NCBI RefSeq assembly: GCF_016920785.2
Contig: NW_024609835.1
Location: forward strand, 175,870,798-175,934,797
Direction: 5' to 3'
Source of the DNA: Ixodes scapularis
Taxonomy: Eukaryota; Arthropoda; Arachnida; Ixodida; Ixodidae
Length of the DNA stretch: 64,000 bases
The translations under genes were made by a program, and so were the position numbers. Below the pieces are notes generated by a model. It saw nothing but the letters and a program-made list of their open reading frames with translations, was not told the origin of the DNA and searched no databases. The stretch's first letter is position 1, and each line of letters begins with the position of its first letter. This document shows, one piece after another, positions 44,396 through 55,217 of the stretch.

Positions 44396-44511
44396 TAGTA
44401 AACTTGAGGAAGAAAACGAGAAAGGACGGACAAACACACGTTGTGTTTGTCCGTCCTTTCTCGTTTTCTTCCTCAAGTTTACTATCCATACCAACCCGCT
44501 CGTTCTGTCCC
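44396..44511 (-). mobile_element. 116-bp hairpin insertion with 11-bp TSD
   Basis: A long perfect hairpin (arms contain GAAAACGAGAAAGGACGGAC) plus a tail that on the minus strand reads GGGACAGAACGAGCGGGTTG. Exact duplications TAGTTATTGGG lie at 44385-44395 and 44512-44522. It has the same head-plus-hairpin design as 4683-4779, in reverse orientation. Confidence 0.7.
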
Positions 44512-44689
44512 TAGTTATTGGGTGTGCTGTTGTATTCATGTTTGTTGTGCCGTGTGTATGTATGCACTCAATGTATTTGTTCAACTGATGCTAGTGGTAT
44601 GCGTAATGTATCTACATGGTGGCGTGGTAAATAAATATATTTTTGCGGCACATGAATTGGGCGGTACCTAGCGCCACCTAGCCTAGTGT

Positions 44690-44797
44690 AACTGATATGC
44701 GGCATATGAAACTGATAAGAAATAATAAGTTCTGATATGAAAAAGGTGTCCAATAAACATATCAGAAAAAAATTCATATAATTTTTTTCAGTATGTA
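44690..44797. mobile_element. short MITE related to 43782-44117
   Basis: It contains AACTGATATGCGGCATATG, GTGTCCAATAAACATATCAG and ends ATAATTTTTTTCAG before TA. Only the right terminus is clear. Confidence 0.5.
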
Positions 44798-44799
44798 GC

Positions 44800-45855
44800 T
44801 TAGCCAGTGTCGCTAGACGAACACGACGAACCGGAGTGCGATCCCTGTGCTCGCGAAGAGCAGCCATGCAAACATAGCACTCAAACCGGTAATAAACCTA
44901 CCTATATGTATTAAACGGCTATACATGCACTTTGTTACACCGATCGAGTTTAGTAATTTGCTGGTTCATGTTTGCAGGATTTGTTACAAATTAGATAAAA
45001 AGAAAAAAAATATAGTTTATTATTATTTAGCGTATGGTTTTCTACACAGCTATTTGTCTGAACATTGGATACACCTGCTATTTTTTCGCCCTGTCATTTC
45101 ACTACGCAAACACGATTGTGTTTTAGACGCCGGAATAAAAATGAGATGTTTTATATAAATGCGAAATTAGAGCGCAGCTCTTGAGGACGAGCAGAGGAGG
45201 GTACGGAGGGGACAGCATCCCCCTCCTCTTCTTTCCTCCTCCTCTCCCTCCTCTTTCCTTTCTCCTCCTCCTTTCCTTCTTCTCTCCTCCTCCCGTGAAA
45301 TTTCCCCGCTAAACTTTCCTCTAAATTTAGCGCGGAAATTTCCCTGCTAAATTTATCGGATAAATTCAACGGAAAGATTTCTCCGCTAAATTCAGCGGGT
45401 TAAGTTCCTCATTAAATTTAGCGGGGAAATTGACGTCACGTTACCTCAACACGAATTCAGTTTCTCCGCTAAAGTTAGCGGGGAATTGACGTCACATGAC
45501 TTCGTGTCACTTCACCCGCGAACATATTCATTTTCTCCGCTAGATTTAGCGGGAAAATTTACGTCACGTGACCTCAACACCAATTCAATTTCCCGCTAAT
45601 TTAGCGAGGTGGGTACGCCGACGGTCAAGGCGACGCCGACACCGACGCCAACGCCGACGCCGCGAAACGTGGAAACGGGCGCCTAAGAGCTGCGCTCTAA
45701 TAAAACCTTACTGGGCACATATTTGAAATAAACGCATAAGTAAATCAAATTTTCCTATCGCGTAGAATAAGCGGCTGGTTCACGTTTGCTGCGTCGGTTA
45801 CAAATAAGAAAAAGAAACAATATAAAGCGAAAATATTTAACGTAGTGTTTTGGGT
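44800..45855 (+). repeat. direct-repeat block A-B-C-D, right copy
   Basis: Part A (44790-44930) and C-D (45060-45165 and 45703-45760, split by a MITE) match the block at 36045-36345. Part B (44955-45010, CTGGTTCATGTTTGCAGG) recurs at about 45778-45845. Function unknown. Confidence 0.5.
45168..45700. mobile_element. 533-bp MITE with GAGCGCAGCTCTT ends
   Basis: It runs from TTAGAGCGCAGCTCTTGAG to CCTAAGAGCTGCGCTCTAA. TA is duplicated if the element proper starts at GAGCGC. The middle (about 45290-45600) repeats CCGCTAAATTTAGCGGGGAA and TGACGTCACGTGACCTCAAC. A truncated relative is at 23826. It splits parts C and D of the surrounding repeat, whose left copy is uninterrupted. Confidence 0.75.
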
Positions 45856-45859
45856 CAAC

Positions 45860-46883
45860 TCCAGTCTTTAGACAACCACGGGCTGAAGTAGTCGTTAATA
45901 AACAACACAAAGCACGTCGCTTTGTTCTCCCCAGCTTTTCTCATAATGATTTTTTTCAGTATAACAAGCGATTCAATGTTGCAAGTTGGAGTCTATCTAG
46001 ATAAATATACTTCGTTCCCATATGTTTGTATAGGTAGCAAAAAGGTTGGGAAACTAATGCAGAAATGAGACTTGCAGGGAACCAGCAAACGGCGCTTACT
46101 AAGCAGATTGATCGGGGGAAAATGAGATCTCAATGTGATTTTGGATCCAGTTGCATCGATGCGTGTGCGATCGCTATCTTATATTATTTACTTTCTCTCG
46201 CACACGCTGTGGTGTTTATCAAACAAATAATCCCCCTGCTTTATCATTCTAGGGTTTGCTAACTTTTTGCTTATGATTTATTGTACATCAATTTAGACAC
46301 TTCTGGTCTGAGTCCTACTTGCTTGTGTTATTCTGAATAAAGCCGCCAGCTGTCCCCTCGGGGAGAGGGACGGTAGAATGTGTAACTACTGTTATTGATG
46401 AGATGTAAACTTTAAAAGATAAAAATAATTCCCGTATTTTGAGGGTGACCAGGCTCTATCTCTACTTTTTCCCTACAAAGACTGCGTGGAGAAAAAAAAA
46501 AGAGTTCAGTTGTTGCCAGGTGTAGAGGGCTTAAGTGTTTGTTAAACTTGGCATCAACGACTTCTACGCGCCTAGTCAGCGGCCGTCTCTCGTATAAATC
46601 GCAATGGCAACAACGCCAGTCACAATGAAATTTGATTTGTTGTGACGCATTGCTACATCCTCCAAGGCAGTACACGCGCACTAATTATGCTTCCCTGGTT
46701 TACAAGGTTCATGCACACATCGTGCATGAGCTTGGACTGTCCTTAGCGGTGGTGTCCTTGATGCGGACAAGACAGTAGAGTTCACCACAGCCCGAATTTC
46801 GCTTCCCCGTTGCGATCATATTAAAGAAAATTCACGAAGAATGTTCTGTTTTTCATGAAAGAGGCAATGTAGGGCTAACGTTA
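45860..46883. other. unassigned sequence
   Basis: No recognised gene. Short frames at 46065-46262 and 46412-46681 have no known motif. Confidence 0.35.
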
Positions 46884-47084
46884 CTATACTCCGCGACAAC
46901 TTTTCTTGGCAATGCAGTGGAAGGTAGAGGCCCGCGTCCCCTCTCCCATTTTGAGTGTACGCAGGCTCTCCTCCTCCCCCATTTCCGGGGAGAGGAGGAG
47001 AGCCCGCGCACACTCAAAATGGGAGAGGGGACGCGGGCCTATACCTTCCACTGCATTGCCAAGAAAAGTCGTCACGGAGTATAG
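46884..47084. repeat. 201-bp palindrome (foldback)
   Basis: The arms of about 97 bp run from CTATACTCCGCGACAACTTT to its complement at 47084, with a short GC-rich centre (CCCCCATTTCCGGGG). Only a few differences separate the arms. It could be a foldback MITE; no TSD was established. Confidence 0.75.
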
Positions 47085-47194
47085 AGGGGCTCTGTTTGGA
47101 AACTTGCCTTCCGGCGTGACACCATTTTGTAGAGAGCACGTGAGGTGGCGCTGCAGTCGCCCTAAGACCAGAGCCGTTTATTGGCTCTGCCTAA

Positions 47195-47346
47195 CCGCTC
47201 ATTCACACTGGAAGCAGATCCGCGTTCGCAAAGCGGTTGCCCGAACGCGGTTGTACAAAGATCCAATACAATTGCACGGGCACTTGATGTCAACGAGTGC
47301 GCAACCGCTTTGCGAACGCGGATCCGCTTCCAGTTTGAATGAGTGG
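47195..47346. mobile_element. Harbinger-like MITE, copy 2
   Basis: A near-palindromic 152-bp element, CCGCTCATTCACACTGGAAG at the left and CTTCCAGTTTGAATGAGTGG at the right. Exact TAA duplications lie at 47192-47194 and 47347-47349. A 3-bp TWA TSD is the PIF/Harbinger hallmark. The sister copy is at 33278-33464. Confidence 0.75.
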
Positions 47347-47349
47347 TAA

Positions 47350-47888
47350 GATCGATCCTTGGCGGTATCTCGTGCTCGTTGCTGTCGCTCGTGTTTTCTC
47401 TCGTGTCATCGGCGGCTCGTTCTCGGCTCGTGAAGCTGCGGTCCCACTGTGAGTACAGAGCGCGACGCTGTCAGCGCGAACAAGCGACCGCCGGTAATTC
47501 CAGTTTTCCTCTTTGAAACCAAGGGATGTCATCCAAGTTATTATTGCTACGGAAAGAGCTCATTTAGTTCTATAATGTATGCGATACAGTTTCGTGCTTG
47601 CTAATACTATTTAAAAGTAAAATGTGAAAATGCGCCGATGTCGTGTTCGCGCTAACAGTGTCGCGATGTGTACATCCCACAAAAGACAGCCTCTAAACAC
47701 CGTCCGGGGCATGTTTTTTTTTTTGTTTTTTTTTTCTAAGACTGTCCTTTCACACTGGTTTTACAAACACATGGTGTCCGCAGCGAATACAGAGTGTTTC
47801 GTATGATGTATGCGCAGTTCGACCGCGGCTTTAAGTGCTCTTTTCTGGCGCCTAGAGCACGGAGTTGTTTGCGAGTCACCGAGCAAGC
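47350..47888. other. unassigned sequence
   Basis: Nothing recognised. A T-rich tract lies at 47714-47735. Confidence 0.3.
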
Positions 47889-48140
47889 ATGCCGGCCTGC
47901 TGCCCTCCTGGCTGTCGCAGAAGGTACGTCTCTTCAAGGTCATAAAGTGAAAAGAAGCGCCACTTCTTTACCGCTCCGAAGGACACTGTGCGCTTAAATA
48001 CATGGGAGAATGCGACCCTTCCAGAAGAGGTTCTCTCTCAGATAAAAATAACTCTGTGAGATATACATTTTCAGACCGACAACATTATTCGTCATTACTC
48101 GCATGACATCGATGGACAAGAGTTTCTGATGGCCAATGTC
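47889..48140 (+). pseudogene. THAP-domain remnant
   Basis: From ATG the translation gives MPACCPPGCRRR, then in another frame KKRHFFTAPKDTVRLNTWEN (the conserved Trp region), then DIHFQTDNIIRHYSHDIDGQ. The pattern Cys-Cys...Trp...(C)x2HF is the C2CH signature of THAP DNA-binding domains. Stops and at least two frame changes interrupt it. It is not identical to the THAP domain of the P-type element 4 kb downstream, so it is either an older relative or a dead host gene exon. Confidence 0.55.
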
Positions 48141-49349
48141 CAATAATAATTAAAAGAGATTTGTCCACGTCTCTTTCTGAGTGTCCCCGCACATTTCTTG
48201 ATATCAACCACGAAGAGCAGCAAACAAAAGACCCCCACCGTTTAAAGCATTAGTCGGGGGGCAACCGGTTTTGTCATCCCTTATGCGACAATTACATGTG
48301 AAACCGAATTAGACGACGACGACAGCAACCAAACAGACGCGCGCATCGACGTTCCCAACATCTGTTCCAGAATTTTAGGAACATAGTCGCCAGTCAAAAA
48401 GTTACAACGTCTATAAGGACCCCCGAGGATCACATGATTTTCTACAAGCATGTGGAGAAGCAAGGTGTGATTTCTGTTATGATGGCTATCGCATTCAAAA
48501 AGGATTTTCCTCTGGTTGTCATCGCAGGAGGAAAGTTGGTGCCAGAGGAAAGCTATGGAGGTCAAAGTACGACTCAGCTACGGCTATCAGTTCTCAAAAA
48601 ATGTACGGTGTTCTTGGGCTAAGTTCACTTTCTAAAGGTGTTGACATAGTTTTTACGGACTCTAACCAAACTTTTATTAAACCTTGGTTAGAGTCCGCAA
48701 AAACTATGTCAATTTCTCCCTAACCCGACAGACCTCTGTCGAAAATGTTTAGTTCTAAAGGTGCGTTGGTTGCCATTTTGAACTCTTTCCAACTGTCACA
48801 ACCCTAACACCAGCCGTCTCCGATCGGCAATTTTCTAAAAATGTAGATATCAGCTAGAGATCAGGGGATCATTTCAAAAACGATGCACGGTAGAGGAAGA
48901 CTCGCTGCGGATTTGGCGGAGCTCGCAGCAGACCATGCAAAGGATGCAAGTGCAGCAGACGACGTGGGGAGAACAGATCTCATGGCGACGGTGGCGCCAC
49001 TGTTTCGCCCGCTACGACAGCGGCCCGCAGTCCTCCGGTGAAGGCCGCTCAAGTACCCAAACGGACATCTAGTAACGTTGTGTAGAGCCCTTCAAGTTTA
49101 CTTCTACAGCTGAGATGAACCGTTCAGTAGCAGTCACACTGGTCATATATAAAGCAAAGCAAACGGTGTTCGCTACCGACATAATGGCAGACTTTTATTC
49201 TGCGGACACGCACCAATCATTTTGGAGGCACATTTGCTTCATACGATTGTAGCCTGAGCTTGGACCATGTCTAAAAACAGTTTTCTCTATGACTAAAGAT
49301 ACAGGACCGTCAAACAAGGAGGAAAAACACCCAAGAGGACATATGCATC
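48141..49349. other. unassigned sequence with one hairpin
   Basis: A 29-bp inverted repeat with one mismatch (48641-48669 and 48684-48712, TTGACATAGTTTTTRCGGAC) encloses 14 nt. The frame 48434-48622 is unrecognised. Confidence 0.45.
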
Positions 49350-51402
49350 GATATGGCGCTCACCATGATGAGACGGTATTCACAAGATGTTTTCAGCTTA
49401 ACCATCGTCACGCTGAAAACATCACATGAGCGCCGTCTTGCTGATACCGTCACGTAACCATCGTCACGCTAAGAATATCACGTGAGCGCCGTCTTTCTGA
49501 TACCGTCACGTAACCACAGCCATGCTTAAAACGCCGCGTGACCACCGTCTCGCTGATACCATCACGTAACCATCGTCACGCTGAAAACGTCACAAAAATA
49601 ACGCCGCGCTGATACCGTCACCTAACTATCGTCACTCTGAAAATATCACGTGAACGAATTCTTGCTGATACCTTGACGTAACCATCGCCTCGCAAAAACA
49701 TCTTGTGACCACCGACTCACCGTAACATCATGTGGCCATCGTCACGCAAAAAAAAAAAACATATAAGCACCGTCTCGCTGATATCGCCACGTAACCGTCG
49801 TCACGCTCAAAACGTCACTTGACAACCATCTTACTGATACCGTCACATAACCATCGTCATGCTGATAACATATTGTGACCACCGTCGCGATATTAACGTC
49901 ATGTAACCAGCGTCACGCTGAAAGCATCGCATGACCGCCCTCTCGTTGATACCGTCATATATTCATAGTCACGATAAAAACGGCACTTGAACCATCTCTC
50001 TGACATCTTCACGTAGCCATCGTCACGCTGAAAACTTCACGTGACCAGCGTCACGGGGATACCGTTATGTAGTCACATCACGCTTAAAATGCGACTTAAG
50101 AGCCATCTCGCTGGTACCGTCACCTAACCATCCTCATGCTAAAAAGGGCAGGTGACCGCCGTCTCTCTGGTACCCTCACGTGACCATCGTCACGCTGAAA
50201 ACTTGTCACCTTCAAAACGTCCCCTGACCACAAACTTGATGATACCCTCACCTAACCATCGTCACGCTGATAACGTCACGTGACTACCGTCTAGCTGTTA
50301 CCGTCATGTAACCATTGTCGCACTGAAAACATCAAGTGAACGTCGTCCCGCTCATATCTTCGTATAACCACCGTCCCGCTGAAAACATCACGGGGGTGCC
50401 GTTTCATTGATACCGTCACCTAACCATCGCCATGCTGAAGCGTCATTTGTCCACCGGCTCGTTAACTCCACCACGTAACTACCGTCTCGCTGAAAACGTC
50501 AGGTGACCCCCGTCTCGCTGATACCATCACGTAATCGTCAGGCCGAAAACATCAAGTGATTGCCGTCTCGCTGATACCATGGATTCACCAATGTCACGCT
50601 GGAAACATAAATTGACTTCCATCTCGCTGATAACATCATGTAACCATCGTCACACTAAAAACGTCACGTGACCACCATCTCGCTGATCTTGTTACATAAC
50701 CATCGCCACGCTAAAAATATCACGTGAGCTACATCTCGCTTTTACCATCACGTAACCATCGTCACTTTGAAAACATCGCGTCAGCAACGTTTTGCTGATA
50801 TCCTCACGTAACCGTCCTCACGCTTTAAAAAGTTACGTGAGTGACCATCTCGCTCATAATGTCCCGTAACCGTAGATACGCTGAAAATATCACGTAACCA
50901 CCGTCTCGCTAATACTGTCAAGTAACCATAACCATGCAAAAAACGTCACTGGACCGTATCGCTAATTATGTCACGTAACCATTGACACTCCGAAAACATC
51001 ACGTAAGCGCCGTCTCGCTGATAACTTTATGTAAAAATCGTCATCATGCTTAACACGTCTGTCCAACACCGTTTATGTGATATCTTCACGCACCCATCCT
51101 CACCCCGAAAAGGTCACGTGATCACCGTCTCATTGATACCTTTCGTAACCATCATCACGCGAAAAACGTCACGTAATCTCCGTCTCACTGATACCGACAC
51201 GTAACCATCGTCATACAGAAAAAGTCACGTGAGCGCCGTCTCGCTGATAACTTTACGTAACCATCATCATGCTTAAGACGTCACTCCTACACCGTTTAGC
51301 TGACACCTTTCCGTAATCATCATCACATTGAGAACGTCATGTTACCATCATCTTGATGATACTGATACATAATATACCAAATGCTAAAAGCATCAAGTGA
51401 CG
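49350..51402 (+). repeat. satellite array, 56-bp unit, ~36 copies
   Basis: A diverged tandem array with a unit of the form CGTCACGTAACCATCGTCAC followed by GCTGAAAACATCACGTGA and CCACCGTCTCGCTGATAC. Three consecutive units counted by eye are each exactly 56 bp. Many units hold CACGTG. The first about 45 bp (49352-49397) look like an inverted partial unit. The array ends about 70 bp before the P-type element's TSD. It has no coding potential. Confidence 0.9.
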
Positions 51403-51827
51403 CGTTCAGGTCATTGGCGACGACATGTTTCGGTGGCTCCCTCTTGTGGTACCCACATCTGACGTAAAGACCAGTATTATGGTGCCTAGAGGGGGAGGTG
51501 GCGCCAGCGCCTATTCGCCGCGGAGAAAAGAGCGCGTCTTCCGTTCATGCCGCTGCTACTGGCGACCGCTGTGGCGCACCTGTCGGCTCTTCGATGCTCT
51601 TCGACGGCGTGCAGGCAGGCGTGCACGGACCTGCTCGGACCGCAGTGGCTGAGACCATACCTCGCTTCTTCCGTACTCGCTTGGTTTCATCGGGGCCACG
51701 GTCGCCTCGAAATCGCTTTTGTTGCTGTACCATCGCCCGCTGTGATCTTTCGAAAGTTGTGCACGCAGCATCGACTTATCGCCGGCAATGCGTTCCTGAC
51801 ATGTAAGTACTGTTTTATTCTGCGCAA

Positions 51828-52948
51828 ATGGCACCGGCACCGAAAGTGAAAAAGGCTACGCAAACTCACTGCTTCGCCCCGGGATCTACATCAGGGTATG
51901 TGTCGTCGAGGCAGTCTGATCGGCGAGTATTCCTGTTTGCCGCACCGAAGGACCCAGAACGTTTTGAAGCCTGGCAGCGAGCAATCCACCGTGCTGAAAA
52001 AACACTCGACGCACGCTCAGTGCTTTGTGATCTGCATTTTGATGAACAGTTTATCGTGCGGGTTTCACGCACGTCATCAATGGTCAAACCGTGACAATCC
52101 CACGCGATCGCCCCGTTTTGACGAGTGATGCGATTCCGACCATTTTCCCCAACGTGCCATCACACCTGTCGAAGAAGCCACCGCAGAAAAGGAAGTCAAA
52201 AACGTCGAGCTGCGGCTTGCCTTCAAAGACCCTCCGACCAGAAGCAAGTACATCTTTGCCTGTCGAGGTATGTGGGACGGATGCTGAAGTAAACCACTCA
52301 AGGGCAGCACCTCCTGTTGGCTTGCCGTTAATCTCCGACCTCTGGAACTGCGAGCTACCAAGCCCTTACTGGGCTAAACACCTTGTTGCTGGAGCTGACA
52401 AAGTCACGGTCTTCACTGTGTGCGCTCTTGATGGCCAGAGCCTTTGTTTTGAAAAGGTGGTGTTGGTCACTGCTAATGACCAAGCTGTTCGTGCCACTGT
52501 GTTCGTTCAAGCCACCGAGGTGAAGAATGTTGAGCTGGTCAATGTGGAGATGGCAGAAGAGCTGCTTCGGCAGGTGGATTCCTTGACTCCTTGCAAAGGC
52601 TTTGGTGAGAAAGGGGAGTTTCCCACAAATCCAAGGCGCAGGACCAAGGCCTGTGGTGGCAAGAATTTCAGTGCATCGTGCCCTGGAATTTTTCAAACAC
52701 CAGGGAAACCTTGTCCACAGTGCAAGTACCTGAGGAAGCTGCTTCTCAACCAAGCTAGTTACAAGAAAAGAACTGCGAAAGCCCGGGCTCAGACGCCTTC
52801 ATACAAAACAAAGCTGAGGAACGCCCAGCTGAGAAGGTGCAGGGTCAGCATCTCGAAGCTAAAATCAAAAATACACTATATGAGACGGGAAAGTGCGGAA
52901 ACGGACACATCTTCATTCGAAGACAAGATAAAAAAACATGCCCGTTAA
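51828..52948 (+). pseudogene. THAP domain and N-terminal part of P-type transposase
   Basis: From ATG (51828) the THAP finger reads CFAPGSTSGY (second Cys of the C2CH replaced by Ser), RFEAWQRAIHR (Trp), SVLCDLHFDEQF (Cys-x2-His-Phe). A one-base deletion near 52060 shifts the frame. The domain end DAIPTIFPN lies in the frame 52091-52948. That frame continues with a lysine/arginine-rich part and a possible leucine-rich stretch. The THAP finger would bind the element ends. The frame breaks again in an A run near 52928-52935. Confidence 0.8.
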
Positions 52949-54965
52949 GCAGCAGCAGCAGATCAAGGCATGTCTTGCTGCATCAAGACGGAAAAGCACA
53001 AAAGGAATGAAGTACGAGAGTGAATGGGTGCTTGAGTGTGCTGTGATGTGTATGAAAAGCCCTCGCCTCTATGAGCACATTAGAAGAAACAAGATCATGA
53101 TCCTGCCTTCTCGTACATCTCTGCGTCGCTACCTGAAGAGCTACAGAAGTGGCTTTGGTCTGAGTGAAAAGCTCTTTGCAGCTGTAGCAGAGAAGACCAG
53201 GTCAATGAATTCTTTTCAGTGCCATGGCGGCCTCCTGATTGACGAGATGAAGTTATCGGAGCACCTGAGACTTGCATCAGATGGAAACATTGAAGGTTTT
53301 GTTGATCTTGGCAAGTTAACGCCAAAGAGTCAGAAGACTCTGGGATGTGATCACGGCCTTGTGATCATGTTCCAGCCTTTTACTGGCAAGTGGCACCAGA
53401 TCCTTGGTGTGTTTGCCTCCCACAGTAACGTGAAGGCAGAAACTCTTACTCAGATTATACTGGAGGCCGTGATCATGAGTGAGAATGCTGGACTCCACGT
53501 GGACTTTATCACTTGCGACGGAGCAGCCTGGAACAGAAGCATGTGGCGTTCATTCGGCATATCCGCAACAAAAGACAAAACGGTCTGCAGGAGACAGCAC
53601 CCCACTGATCCAGAACGGTTCCTTCATTTTGTGTCGGACTTCCCACACCTTGTGAAGTGCGTGAGGAACAGCTTTGTGCGGACAGGCCTGAAGACGCCAG
53701 AAGGGCATGCCACTGTTGACCATTTGGACTGTGCCCGTAAGTGTGATGAAAGACACGACACCACGCTGAAGGCTATGCCACATGTCAACAAGTCTGTCGT
53801 TCGGCCAAATGGCTTTGAGAAAATGATAGTTAACTATGCCTTTCGGCTCTTAGTGACGAAGCTCTCCGAGGTCTCTTTTTATATCAAGACGAGATTGAGA
53901 GACAACATGGAAGTACAGCTGCCACTATCAGCTTCGTCGAAAGGATGCGAATGCTCATTGAAGCCATGACGTCCAGGTGCAGTTCAGGCGCGCTCAGACC
54001 TGGAAATGTGCAAGAAGAGTGCATCAAGAGCTTCTTGGCTTATTTGGACAAATGGGAAGAAGCAGCAGGAGGACAAGGCTATCTGAGCCGCAGCACAGCT
54101 GAAGGACTGCGCGTCACACTGTCGAGCACCTTATCTCTGCTGAAGTATGTGACAAGCGAACTCCAATACCGCTACATATAATAACATCCCGGATGAGCCA
54201 AGATGGGATTGAAAGACTCTTTGGCATTGTAAGGCAGATGTCGGGGTGCAATGACCACCCAACACCCAGCCAGTTCTTGATTTCTATCAACTGCTTGAGT
54301 TTCCAGAACCTGGCAAAATCACCACCTCATGGCAATGTGTCCAGTGGGCTTTTAAAGAGTCTCGTAGGGGTGGATGGTGCAAAGGAGACAATGTCTCAGA
54401 AAAGAGTGGACGAGCTTCTAGACGTAGGAGACCTGACTGAGGCATGCAAGGTGCTTAGCGGTTGTGGTATTGAGCACACTGCAATGGTCGCACAAGCCAG
54501 CGATTCAAGGTTCATCTTTTACATTTCTGGCTACGTCGCAAGAAAGAGCATCGTTGGCACAAAATGTGCTGAATGCTGCCGTGAACTGCTTCAACGTAAG
54601 GGCGGGCTTGCTCCAGCTTCAGCATGCCTCACCGCTGCGGTTGATCGGGGAGGTCTTGTGTACCCGTCAGCGAAGCTGAACGCGCTTGTGAGGTCACTTG
54701 AGAACACCTTTGCGCACTGTTTTAGTGTGAAGCAGGTCAGAAGGGAAAGCCTCATTGGCCTAGTGTCCTTTCTGCAGGTGACCAAGCTGGGTCAGCTTGG
54801 TCACCTGCACTTGTTGGTTGTTCCGATCACAGTGTCCCTCTGACGAACAAAATCATCAAGTTCTACGTTCTGACAAGACTTCATTTCCACGTGAAGACAC
54901 AGAATTCAAAGCGAAAGAAGAGACGCGAAAGGATGAGGCTGCTTAAGCAGAGACGTGTGTTCTAA
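52938..54965 (+). pseudogene. P-type transposase catalytic and C-terminal region
   Basis: The frame 52938-53969 carries GGLLIDEMKLSEHLR (first catalytic Asp), DFITCDGAAWNRSMW (second Asp) and FVSDFPHLVKCVRNSF, motifs of P-element/THAP9 RNase H-like transposases. A shift in a T run near 53878 moves the protein to the frame 53945-54181 (YLDKWEEAAGG). A stop at 54180 precedes LSQDGIERLFGIVRQMSG and FIFYISGYVARK in 54193-54843. A 35-bp palindrome at 54774-54808 then changes frame, and the tail KIIKFYVLTRLHFHVKTQ ends at 54965. Confidence 0.8.
54774..54808. repeat. perfect 16-bp inverted repeat in the transposase
   Basis: GCAGGTGACCAAGCTG, three bases, then the exact complement. It coincides with the point where the transposase reading frame is lost, which suggests a local templated-inversion mutation. 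Confidence 0.8.
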
Positions 54966-55211
54966 TTTTCATTCTTGAAAGCGACACGTTAGTCCAGGGT
55001 TCTTTTTATTGTGAAATAATATTTTTATATTAAGTGAGTGATGTGTGATCTGGCAAGACTTCAGCCCGGCAGCAATATGCAGACGTGAACTTTATTTTGT
55101 GTCGATGAACTGGACTTAATGTATTAGACGTGTTTAGCTTTATTTGTAATTAGCTTTATTTTGTGTTGATGAACTTAAATTTCTATTCTAGACGTGGTTA
55201 ACTTGATGTAC

Positions 55212-55217
55212 AATAAA
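55212..55217 (+). promoter_or_regulatory. AATAAA polyadenylation signal of the P-type element
   Basis: AATAAA lies about 250 bp after the transposase stop at 54965 and within the transposon. Position is consistent with 3' end formation of its transcript. Confidence 0.5.

Noticed and set aside
48281..48622. Overlapping frames of 62-94 residues on both strands
   Set aside because: No recognisable motif on either strand; probably non-coding sequence next to the THAP remnant.
52355..52753. 132-residue minus-strand frame opposite the THAP transposase
   Set aside because: Shadow of the real plus-strand transposase coding region.
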